NCBI GenBank assembly: GCA_021018995.1
Contig: CM037588.1
Span: 92,416,765 to 92,480,764, forward strand
Direction: 5' to 3'
DNA length: 64,000 nucleotides
Source: Chloranthus sessilifolius
Taxonomy: Eukaryota; Streptophyta; Magnoliopsida; Chloranthales; Chloranthaceae
The position numbers and the translations under genes are program-made. A model generated the notes under the pieces. It was not told the origin of the DNA and made no database searches. It saw only the letters and a list, made by a program, of their open reading frames with translations. Shown piece after piece: positions 12,023-21,934 of this stretch. How positions within the stretch are numbered: position 1 is the stretch's first letter; every line of letters starts with the position of its first letter.

Positions 12023-12657
12023 TTAATTAGATTGAAAGAAATCGTAGGAAAAATCTAGACACGGACTGACTTGAACACCGGTAGCGACCGCCGAGGAGCT
12101 AAGGTTTGCTATGGAGATCGGTGTCTCGGGGTGGTAACCACCTTCAATCGGAGTCTCGTCTCTCCCCCAAACAGAACACTCCTCCCTGCCTTTCGCTTCA
12201 TCAATTACACCCTCAGAAGAGAAATACAATGCACTTAGAGGAAGAAGTTGAAGAGTGGAAGGTTGGCGCACCTCACTATCCTCCAACAGCCTATACTATT
12301 CCCCTGCGAAGACACTCTGAAGAAATTGTAACGCAGGCATGGGAGAGTATGAGCAATGGAGAGGCGTGGTGAGGGGCTGCTAAACCCACCATCATCATAA
12401 AGGAACTCGCACTTGGGATGGTTGTGATGGTAGAATTGTTAAGAAGTGGGAGAAGATGGGGCGTAGGAAAAAGGTTTTGGTTTTGGGTTAGGTTTAGGGT
12501 AAAGGGGTTTTGTGGTAGATGATTCAGCATCAGGGATGGGTTGTTGGCTCTTAAGCTGTTCTAATCTTTTTATTGTAGCCAGAAGCTTGGCCCTTTGTAT
12601 CTCAAGAATTCGGTCGAGTCTTCTACTGATATCGTCTTGGTCAAGCTCTTTCGCCAT
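12023..12657 (-). pseudogene. Small accessory ORF of Athila-like copy A, unknown function
   Basis: The best start is the ATG at 12657-12655 in a CCCCATGGCG context. The product begins MAKELDQDDISRRLDRILE and continues with a charged heptad-like segment (KLLATIKRLEQLKSQQ), probably a coiled coil, then a Pro/Lys/Ser-rich tail; the frame stops at 12439 after 73 residues. Further pieces in other frames run on to 12023. The ORF occupies the slot that in copies B and C holds a much longer protein, and I see no similarity between them. It may be a different accessory gene or a relic of the coiled-coil end of the same one. I do not recognise a family. Confidence 0.45.
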
Positions 12658-12929
12658 GGGGCTAGGGTTTGAAAAAGGAAGGCAAAGGAGATGTGTTTGG
12701 AATGAGGAAGGTTTGTAAAAGGGCATAGTTTTATAGGGAAAAGCTAGGGTCTTTCTGAACCGTCACTTCGAACTAAATGTCGAGGTGTAGGCATTTAATC
12801 TTGGGTAGTTGGCAAGTGACGGTATTGAATGCGATGTGTGTCTGCTTCCTCTATGACTTAAATGGGCTCGAATTCCAGGGTAACCAATAAAATTGGTCAC
12901 TGGATTCGCCTATTCCTTAGAACTATATG

Positions 12930-13090
12930 TTACGATTCAAGATAATAGTATTCTAGCCGAACAGACTTTGTGACAACTGAATCGTAATCACTACGATTCT
13001 CCCATAGAAAATCACGTATGATCGCAAATCCATACGTTCAAAAGTGAATTTATTACATCAGAGAGGTCCTTACGATCAAAAGTGTTTTGA
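12930..13090. repeat. Internal palindrome cluster (AATCGT / ACGATT) upstream of copy A accessory ORF
   Basis: Direct and inverted copies of TTACGATT/AATCGTAA, for example AATCGTAATCACTACGATT at 12981-12999, sit between the end of gag and the accessory ORF. The same motif fills 17690-17930 in this copy's LTR. Confidence 0.65.
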
Positions 13091-13175
13091 CACAATTGAG
13101 ATCATAATGTACTCTCTACCAAAATTTAATACTATAAGTAAAAGAGATCTTATACATATATTACAAGATTTTGCT

Positions 13176-14352
13176 ACGGATGAGTCGGTAACTTCGACGG
13201 GTCCATGAGGAACTCGGTTTGGATCTAGGAGAGTTGATGTGCCTCCTATAAATGTATGTTCTCTTTGGTTGCCAACTGGTCACGATGATGGCTGGCCACT
13301 CTCTCTTGTTTAATGAAATAGTTAGTTGCTCAATTTGAGTTTCTAACTTTAGAATAGATTGCTGAAGAGAGAGGAGTAGCTTCAATTGGTGTTGGCCATG
13401 TTGCGGATAGCTTACGACTGTCTGCAACATGGCATCCCTTGCGGCAACAGTATGGTATTGGGTTATTGTGGAGTAAAAAGGTGCAACGGGATATTGAGGA
13501 ACTATCTGAGTTGGGTTGTGGTATATGCCACGAGCCTTTACTCTTTGAGATATTGGGTGTGATTTTATACCCAATAGTGATTGATTTTTTGTTTTCCAAA
13601 GCATCAATTTCGGGAAACAATTCATCATTAGCTTGAACTTATGTAGTCCTCCTCGCTTAGGAGGTATATTCCCTGAAGTCTCCAAGTAGTCCGACTCGAT
13701 GCATTGTGTTGCACCGATTCCTCGCCGAGGGTCTCGAAGAGTTCCCAAGCATCCTCTATAGTCAATGTAAGGAACATTCCTCCACAAGTAACATCAATCA
13801 TGTGTCGGGTTTGTTCATTTAGGCCTTTGTAGAAATCAAACACTATTTTCCAGCGCGGAACCTCATGATGAGGGCACTTGTGTAGAAGTTCGTTAAGACT
13901 CTTCCAGCTCTCCTGAAAGGTCTCATTCGAAAATTGATGAAACGATGTAATAATATTTCGGATCCGGTTCATTCTGTAGACTGAGAAGTACTTAATGAGA
14001 AACTTATTTTGTAACTTTTTCCAACTAGCAATCTAATCACCGGGCGAAGAGTTCAGCCACTGCTTTGCCCTATCTCTGAAAGAAAATGGAAACAACCTTA
14101 AACGAGCGGCCTCATCCGACAAGTTTTTTATTCTAAAGGTCGTGTAGATCCAGAGAAAGCTTGTTAAGTGCGTATATGGATCCTCCTTACCAAACCGATG
14201 AAAGATAGGAAGTAATTGAAGTACACTGGGTTGATTTTGAAGGTTCAATCACCGGTTACTGGGGGTAAACGGATACACGAGGGAGGTGTAAGAGGGGATA
14301 GTGCATAATACTCCCTCAACATTTTAGTCACATATTGGTCTTCTCTCGCCAT
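13176..14352 (-). pseudogene. Athila-type Gag of copy A
   Basis: The start is the ATG at 14352-14350 (MAREDQYV). The Gag core blocks are clear: HRFGKEDPYTHLTSFLWIYT, then RLRLFPFSFRDRAKQWLNSS (14033-14248), then SWKSLNELLHKCPHHEVPRW and FYKGLNEQTRHMIDVTCGG (13628-13972). Downstream comes a helical block with LKLETQIEQLTISL (about 13330). The protein ends at Lys-Leu-Pro-Thr-His-Pro-stop (13176-13195), the same ending as in copies B and C. Stops at several points and frameshifts near 14030 and 13630 break it. Gag would form the particle that packages element RNA. Normally protease and RT follow in frame; here nothing does. Confidence 0.85.
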
Positions 14353-14434
14353 ATTAAATTGAATTAATGGTAGGACGGTGCGGCTAGAATGTTTATTATA
14401 CATATATATTTATTTTGATTTATATTTTAGAAAG

Positions 14435-16360
14435 TGTTGCTATTCTAAGTGTGCATGATTTATTTGTATTTTGAAAATAGATTTGCAAATGATAAATTAT
14501 ATTGAATCTGGAAAATTAAAAAGAATAAGAAATATCAGCACAGAGAGAAATTAATTAACCTGTAAGATCAGGGCCAATTGTAGCAAGTTTTAAATGTAAG
14601 TGAGTAAAAGATCATCCACAGGGAATTGATTTAAAATGAATGGTAAACCTCCAGATCTGAGCTCCCAGATCTGGCCTCTAATCCTATCTACAAAGCGAAT
14701 AAGATGAGAGGTTGAATTTGTCACATTAACTAAATTATCTAAAAGTAGAATTTAAACTAAGTGATCCAGATCCGAGTTGGGGGAATTGAATGTAAAATTA
14801 ATAAGAATGGAGAAATAATAGTTGAATTAAGCTTAATAACTGATTACAGGATGAGAACTAGTGTAGCACAGTCGAGAAAGTCTCAAATCTTCATCTGGCT
14901 ACCAACACAGATGTAAGAGAAAAATAATCCAACTCAAGAATTAGGATCGAGTTGAACTTATGGCTATGATCTATCCACTTTCATGGATACAAATCATCCA
15001 ATAGTCTTCAATCCGGATTCTTGATTTAGAACATGAGTACCACTACAAATGCTGTGAGAAATTAGGTTACAAACGCAAATTCTCACAGGGATAATGAATT
15101 AAGGGAAATTGCTTTAAAAACAGTAAATCTAAAGGAGTCTAATGAGTAAGGAGATCACAAAGAACCCTCAACATGAATCTAATCGAGAACGTACTGTTGA
15201 ATGCAACCTTTTCAAATCCACCATTACAATTCCAGAGCACAGCTTAAACAGCTCTCGGATTTGTAGTCTTGAATACAATTCTCACTTGAATTACATAAGT
15301 ATCTCATAGTTCTCAGTTACAAACAAAAGCTAGGCTATTACAGAGGTTTCAGACGAGCTATCTGAATTGGAAATGGGGCAGTAGAAATGAAACTCAAACT
15401 CTGGATACCCAAATTGGGCAAATAGTTCGTCTATTTATAGTTTTCCCCAAGTCCATTTCAGATGTGCACTAACCAATCAGAATTGGTTAGATCCATATCG
15501 GCCAATAGGAGTTGAGCACAAGGATCCAGATCTGTTCTGGCCAATCGGAATTGCTCGATCTGGTTCAGCTAATCAGGCGACAGAAGCATCAATTCTGTTA
15601 TGTAATTCAAAAATCTGTTTGAGCTTCTAGAAGTTCCCGCCAAGTAATTTCATCTTTGGGTGTTCACATGGGGTGGAATATGCCTCTGGTTCGTGCTTCG
15701 AATCTTTCAGAATGCCCCTGGGTTTTTAAATGCATTGGGGCGCATGCAGAGATTACTAAATTGCCCTTACAGCTGCTGGGAATCTTCAGAATACCATTTT
15801 GCATAGTTTGGGGACCTTTTTGAGAGGTACTGTAACTTCTGAAGCTCTATTCGCACGGTTTGGAGACCTTTTCGAAGGGAAAAATGACTTCTGGAGCTCT
15901 ATTCGCACAGATTTGGTGCTGTTCGCAAGGAATTTTCTTCTTTTCGAATAGGTCAGAAATCTTTTCGAATAGATCAGGTGCTCTTCGAACACCAAGCCTG
16001 AAGCTTTTAGTTCTTTTCGCAGAGTTCAGGTTCTTTTCGAATAGTTCAGGCATCCTATCGAAAAGCATTTTGTAATGCATTCTTCTTTTCGAGTAGCTCT
16101 AACCCTCTTTCTAGGTTGAAACCAGGCCTTTGTCCTCTTTAGTTTAGGCATTTGGACAGTCAGTGGGGCTGTCCCTTCTCTTTCTTCCTCTAGATCAAAA
16201 TGGATCATCATCTTTTTGGCACTTTTAAGCTGCTTTCAAGGTTAAGCATGCCTTTATTGTTAGCTGTAAAACAAACACTTAAAACACTTATTTAGTTCTC
16301 TCAAGGGTCTATCAAGGCCCAGATTAAGGGGTGGAAAATGGTATTTTTCAGTTCTCAACA
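14435..16360 (-). mobile_element. Solo LTR D1 in the leader of copy A
   Basis: On the minus strand it runs from TGTTGAGAAC (16360) to AATAGCAACA (14435), 1926 bp. It is flanked by a perfect 5-bp duplication GAAAG (14430-14434 and 16361-16365). Copy B holds the empty site: TTCTAGAAGGTAGGG at 31008-31022 with no insertion. No internal domain is present, so it is a solo LTR. It is related along its length to D2 (18096-21203). A TATA box (CTATAAATAG, minus strand) is at about 15430-15439. Family is uncertain; the block TAGCAAGTTTTAAATGTAAG resembles Athila-type LTR ends. Confidence 0.88.
15790..16100. repeat. TTCGAA-type palindrome array in solo LTR D1
   Basis: About ten copies of CTTTTCGAATAG, TTCGAAGGG or TATTCGCAC variants at 20-40 bp spacing, upstream of the LTR TATA box. 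The matching part of sister LTR D2 has CTCGAG instead. Confidence 0.72.
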
Positions 16361-16539
16361 GAAAGTAGGGAGAGAAAACAAATCTGTGCCTCTAGCTTTT
16401 ACTATTAGAAGAAGTTTTGAAACTTTCGATCCGCTGCTCCGAATAAACCTGCAAAAGATAAAGAAGTAATCAAAGAAAATAAAAATAGGAAAGAAAAGAG
16501 GTTTTGAAAGACAAATATTGGTTTTTAAGATTTCCGCTT

Positions 16540-16556
16540 CCCTGGCAACGACGCCA
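16540..16556 (-). other. Primer binding site of copy A
   Basis: Minus strand TGGCGTCGTTGCCAGGG, following ...AGTTTT after the LTR end. Athila elements have a PBS of the TGGCGCCGTTGCCGGGG type, which this matches with few changes. Confidence 0.85.
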
Positions 16557-16562
16557 AAAACT

Positions 16563-18078
16563 TGACAGCTATGTGAATTACGTTATCTTAATCTATTGCA
16601 AGCGCACAATGAAAATTATAGCACTAGTGATAGGATCGTTCCCAAGAGGAAGTTTGAATTTTAAAAACTTATACTTGCCTTTAGAGAATAAAGAATGGTT
16701 TTTTAATTAAACTAAAGTATAGGAAAATAAATCTAAATCTTCCATCTTCCAGATTATGGTTGTCAATCACAATCCTTCAGCTTTCAGATATCTACAAAGT
16801 TAAAATACCGTTACACTATATCTCAGTCCTCTAGAATTTGGGCGTCAATCAAAAACTAGAATTCTTCAATATAGATTTATACTAATATGCAACTCTCCAG
16901 AATTTGGGCGTCATCAAACATTGAGAAAATTGAAGATGAAAAATAAAGTACCATTACACTAACCTTTCAAATTCTCAATCTTAGGTGTCAATTAAAATCT
17001 AGAGCTATTGGATGTTTACAAAGTAGTAAAAAAAAGCAGTAAATCTAAACTAGAAAGCAATAAAATTGATCTTTCATCTCCCAATTGCAGGCGTCAATTG
17101 CTCCTGAGAAACTACGGATACTCTACTCTAGAAAGCAATAAAAATCTACTCTAAGGTTAATCTTCCAGTTCCTGACAAGGATCAAAATTTTGGGATTCAT
17201 TTCGGTTTCGGAGGGAATCGAAATCGCAAATTTGAACTGCAATTTTGGTCAGTCCAAATTATCATTTCGATGAGGACCGAAACCGATAATTTGGACTGAA
17301 ATTTTGATCATTTCGGCCAAAATTTTGATCCTTGGTTCCTGACCTTAGTTGTCAATTGATTTTAAGAACCTTGGATAGCTTATTCTGTGCCAAGCCCTCT
17401 TATTTATAGATCATAAGGGGTCGATGACATTATTCGAATTCTAATAAAAGTAAACTAGTAAAAATAAAAGATTCCTAAAATAACAAAACTTCCTAATTCT
17501 AATCTTCCTTGCTTTTCACAGTAGATGCGTACAGGACTCTTCTCCTTGATTTCAACAACAGAAATCTTCAAAATTTTTTTGCCAATCTTCTCAGATCTGT
17601 AGAGTACCCGACTTCTAATTTAAAATTTTTTCTATTCTATGCATGGTGGTGCAGTTCTCACGTGATCTTCAGTAGCATCAACTTCATAGTGTAAAATCGT
17701 AAATACGATTTCTCTCTTTCATTCAGTGCGATTTCTTCAGCACAATCTCTTTAACATGATTGTTTGTATCTTCACGATTTCTCCAGTCTCTTACTTCAGT
17801 TGTAGAATCGTAAATATGATTCTTCTTTATTCTTCAGCTTTTCTCATGTTTTCTCTTACTTTCAGTTTCTAGATTGGTCTCTAATACGATTGGGATCGTA
17901 TTCTCTCGTGCGATCATCTTTTAGCTGCTTTTTGAGTTCACTTTGGCAAAGATTTACACTTTGGCTCTTTTCTGCTTACTGTTCTAAATATCTGCACATC
18001 AGCATCTCATTTGTAGTAAACTAAGTTCTAGCATCACTAAGTTAAGGGTGATAAAATTGTAAATTCTGTGATTGATCA
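16563..18078 (-). repeat. 5' LTR of Athila-like copy A
   Basis: 1516 bp, from TGATCAATCACAG on the minus strand (18078) to ...CTGTCA (16563). The 5' end TGATCA is itself a palindrome and is shared by the LTRs of copies B and C. A TATA-like TATAAATAAGAG stands at 17399-17410 (minus). The GTGCGCTTGCAATAG block near the 3' end is conserved in all three copies. A cluster of AATCGT/ACGATT palindromes lies at 17690-17930, upstream of the TATA box. Confidence 0.85.
17690..17930. repeat. AATCGT...ACGATT palindrome array in LTR of copy A
   Basis: AATCGTAAATACGATT, AATCGTAAATATGATT and ACGATTGGGATCGT show inverted pairs with short spacers. The same motif is found at 12930-13090 within this copy. Confidence 0.7.
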
Positions 18079-18531
18079 ATATCCAGGGGTATAACTGTTG
18101 GTTATGATTACTTGTGCTGTTATTTATTATTTAAAAGTGTGATGGTAAAAATATGGTAGCTAAAACAAATCAAAGAGGGAAGTAAAATGGAGTGAAACAG
18201 CACACAAAATAGCAATTTATACATAGCTTGCAAGATGCAGGACTGTTGTAGCAAGTTTTGATAAGTAAGAGTTTGTCTCGCGGAGAGTGATGATCTAAAA
18301 ACCTAAAGGCGTATAGTGAACTCCAGATTTGGTAACTCTAAACCTGCACTAGAAAGCAAGGTAAAGAGAGGGTGTTTAGGTGTCACAATACTAAACTAAA
18401 CCTAAAAACAAGAATAAAACTATAGCTACAGAAAGGGGGTAAAGAAGTATGTAGACGGAGTGGGGAAATAAAAGGAAAATGTGGAGAAGTAGACAGCTGT
18501 GGGATAATCTTCACTGCAACTCAGATCAAGA

Positions 18532-19250
18532 ACTAGATCTACAACATCCTTCATTTGGCTATAAGCACAAGTGCAAGGTAAAAGAATCCAGCCTAACCCA
18601 AAGGTATGAACTGATCTTAGGGCTATATTTTGTCCACTTAAATGGTCACAGAATATCCCAGGGACTTCATCCAATCAAAGGGTTAAAGTTGAAACATGAA
18701 AACCACTGCAGACACTATGTTTGCAAGGCTACAAGCACATGCAACTATAGGATCAAACAGTCCATGAAAATCAAGTGAAAACTATAAGAAATCACAGATT
18801 GAATGGGGCATTAGAATCAACTGGTCATTGATACAAAAAGGCCTGTAATGACCAAGCTCTCAAGTCTGCAATCTGTGCGATATCCCAGATCTCTTCACTG
18901 AAAATGGTCTTGTAAAATAGAGGAGAAGCTGGATCTATAAATATCCCTCCTTTGGCTACAAACACAAAAGCAGGGAGAAAGAATCCAGCCTCAGCCCTGT
19001 GATCTAGACTCATCCTAAGGTTATGATGTGTCCACTTGAATGGTCACAGCTCATCCCCGAGATGTGGTCCAGCCATGGGGTCAAAACCAGAACAATAAAC
19101 CCACTGCAGCCACTATGATGCATGGCTACAAGCACATGCACCCATAGGAGAATTAAACCCATACAGATCTATGTGAAAACATAGAGAAAATACAGATTTA
19201 ATGAGCTTTAAAAATGGCATTTCATTAAATACAAAGGACTTACAATGATT
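18532..19250. repeat. Tandem duplication inside D2 (units about 18532-18850 and 18929-19250)
   Basis: Both units contain a TTTGGCTA(T/C)AA(G/A)CACAA start, GTCCACTT(A/G)AATGGTCACAG in the middle and GCTACAAGCACATGCA at the end, in the same order, with period close to 397 bp. D1 has only one copy (about 14880-15150). The unit similarity looks about 75-80 per cent, so the duplication is not recent. Confidence 0.75.
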
Positions 19251-19689
19251 GCCCTTGCAAGCATCTAAGACTGCTCACTGAGTTATTACAAAAACCTGAT
19301 TACAGATCTGAAATAAAACCTAGCTGCTACAAAGATTTAGCTAGCATTACTGCCGAGCTAAGAAGAAAACAAAACCTAACCATAAAAAGATAAAACCCTA
19401 AAAGTGATCTCAGGCTAATCCTGGATTGAAACCCTAGAAAAAAAGGAAAATAAATGAGCTCAGGCTAGCCCTGGCTGCTTTCCCAAGACAACTATAGCTC
19501 TATTTATACAATTCATACAACTCTATTTTACATTGGCCAATCAGAAGCAAGAGAGAATAACCACTTTTGGAGCTGGAGTCGTGGCTTATTTTCAGCCAAG
19601 GGATGCTTTGGGGAAGTGGGGGATAGCTCAGTACATTGGGATGTGTGCCCTAGAAGCTATGGAATCCCAAAAATACCCTTAAATGTTGA

Positions 19690-20815
19690 AGACAACAGCT
19701 GAAACCCGTGCCTCGAGCATTTGCAGCTTCAGATTTTCTATCTCGAGTAGTTCTCGAGAGGCTGAAGGCTTCAGGTATTTATCTCGAGCAGCTGGAATGC
19801 TTCAGATATTGCAGCTCGAGTAGCTGATGGCATCAGGCAGCTTCAAGATTTTGGTCTCAAGTAGCTCTCGACATGATGAAAGAAGGCTCTTTGAAGTGCT
19901 CGAGTAGATAAAGTGGGGCTCGATAGGTTCACTTTGAGTGCAGGGAACCACTCGATAGCATAAATGGCTGCTAGCAGTAACTCGAGAGGATGGCTGAACT
20001 ACTTGAGTGCATTAAATAGAGCAATGAATTGCTCGATAGGTTTGTATTCAGCTGTGCAGCAGCTCGTGAGGTTTAATCTCAGTTGCTCGACAAGATTATC
20101 TTGAGCTGCTCGAGAGAATGAAGTGATGCCGAACTGCTTGAGTAGCCTAAATGGCTTAAGCTCTCGAGGTCCACAGCTCGATAGGTTCAAGGCAACTGCT
20201 CGAGGTGGGTTAATTCACGGCAGTGAATTGCTCAAGAGGCTTAATGAACTACTCGAGCAGATGATCTTCAAGGCTTTAAATTGCTTGAGGATCTGATTTA
20301 TAAGCTCCTGCTCAATAGGTTGCTTCAGCAATGCGCTCGAGTGGTTGGATTTTCAAGGTTATGAACTGCTCGAGTTCACTTTCAAAGTGCATTTCGATAG
20401 GATCACTTCAGCTGCTCGAGTTATGTACAACAACTGCTGGCTTTAGCTCTATGACTCGATTGGTTGAGTGTGGGACTTCAGTAACTGCTCAAGATGTGTG
20501 CTTCAGGTCTTCAATGTGGCAACAATTGTTCGAATGTGCATTTGCTACAGACTTGATGTACTTGAGAGGCTTGTCTTGCTTCAGCAATGTGGCTTGGATG
20601 TATTAAAGCAGTAGCAACTTGAGAGCTCAAGAAGATTGCAGCAGCGGCTCGGGAGAGTGGCTCTCCATGCAGCTCGAGTATATACATATTCAGTGCAACT
20701 GCTTGAATGGTTCATGGCTTCACATCCATCAACTCTACAATTGGAATGCAATAGATATAACTACATGCATGAATAAAGTGCTTGAGCTATTTAGTGCAAG
20801 TGATGTGGCTGCCAT
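19690..20815. repeat. CTCGAG palindrome array in D2
   Basis: More than 25 copies of GCTCGAG or one-base variants, mainly followed by TAGCTG, GGCTT or AGGTT, spaced about 25-45 bp, over 1.1 kb. The array lies upstream of the D2 TATA box. It is the longest of the arrays in the window. Confidence 0.8.
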
Positions 20816-21203
20816 GTGCTTTAGCTATTGAAGATGCTGGTGCTCTTTGCATAGTCTGTTGCAGCAGCACATGCTCAACAACTATTCCATTTTAAATCTA
20901 CTACAGCAGCATTCCATAAACTTTGAGCTCCATCTCTCTCTTCTCAGCAGGACTCTAGGACACCAATGCATGCTAAATTGCCCCAATGGTGTGAACCACC
21001 ATGGTGTATTCATTGTAATCTAATCAGCTCCTCGGCTTAATACAAAATTCCTTCTTCTTGGCACTAAAAAGATTGATTGCAGCACTAAGCTATAGTTTCC
21101 TGTCATCTATAAAAACACACTTAAAAACTCATTATTAATTAGCTCAAAGGTCTATTAAAGGTCAGGTTAAGAGGTGAAAAGTGGTATATTTCAGTGCTCA
21201 ACA

Positions 21204-21934
21204 ATATCCGAGGGATATATAATGCTAAAACATTAGCTTTTAGAGTACTTTCTTTCCCTCTGGGAGCCAAAGCAATTAGTGGTGAGTGCATTTGGTCCTC
21301 TGTTCTCTCCAAGGGGTTCTATCTGTTATCACTTTTGGTTTTTGATGTTTGGTTTTTAATGGAAGGGTGGGGCCCCACCAAGATCATAGCTAATTATAAA
21401 AAAAACTAGAGGGATGTATAATCTTGAAATTCTTTGGGGCATATCCGCGAGTATAACAGAGGGGTATATATATATATATATAATGCATGTCTGTGAGGAT
21501 TAGCCCATTTTGTTATTTAGACTAGCTAAGGTCTTAGTGATGTTTATCTGTTTGCACTATCAAGAGATTTCAACTATCATAGTTAATTGGCAATATGTTC
21601 TAATTTTGTTAGGTTTATAGCTTGTCAAAATATCTCCCTACGCTATGCCCAATTTTGTATATCAACTTTTGAGATTGTTCTTTCAAATAGAACCAAATTC
21701 AGCTCTTTCACTCTCTAAAAGGCCTTATAGCACTTGCAAGCAATTTCAGTCTCATACTAAAGTGCTCCTTGACAGAGCGAGAGCTACTCTTTGCCTCCAA
21801 AGAGCAATCCCAAACACAACCTTTATACCATCTGTTTGAATAATTGATTTATTGTATTTTTTGGAAAAATATAATCATTGATCTATTGTTGTTCTCGGGA
21901 AAATATTTATGCATCATTGTTGTTGATATGTAGA
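21204..21934. other. Unassigned sequence between D2 and the MULE remnant
   Basis: No domain is recognised; only short open frames occur. It contains a TA run at 21464-21481 and two near copies of the string next to D2's left flank: ATATCCGAGGGATATA (21204) and ATATCCGCGAGTATAAC (21433), compare ATATCCAGGGGTATAAC (18079). It may be degraded DNA transposon 5' sequence or host intergenic DNA. Confidence 0.4.

Larger units (their letters stand above)
10134..18083 (-). mobile_element. Athila-like non-autonomous LTR retrotransposon, copy A
   Basis: Minus-strand order: LTR (18078-16563), PBS (16556-16540), leader with inserted solo LTR D1, gag (14352-13176), internal palindrome array, small accessory ORF (12657 on), 3' non-coding region to 10134. 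There is no protease, RT or integrase between gag and the accessory ORF. The 3' end is replaced by the Tat-like element, which entered at 10133/10134. Copies B and C are related throughout. Confidence 0.82.
18096..21203 (-). mobile_element. Solo LTR D2, same family as D1
   Basis: On the minus strand it runs from TGTTGAGCACTGAAATATACC (21203) to ...ATAACCAACA (18096), 3108 bp. Flanks ATAAC (18091-18095) and ATATC (21204-21208) differ by one base and are the probable target duplication. Sequence blocks match D1: TGTAGCAAGTTTTGATAAG at about 18243, and the stretch with the TCCACTT...CATGGATAC-like pattern. It is 1.2 kb longer than D1 because of a tandem duplication (18532-19250) and a longer CTCGAG array (19690-20815). 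A TATA box (TATAAATAG, minus) lies at about 19500. Confidence 0.78.

Noticed and set aside
12106..12372. 88-codon plus-strand frame opposite the copy A accessory ORF
   Set aside because: Antisense, no counterpart in copies B or C, no recognisable family.
19999..20831. Frames of 60-90 codons in D2 on both strands
   Set aside because: They arise from the CTCGAG array, whose unit contains few stop codons.
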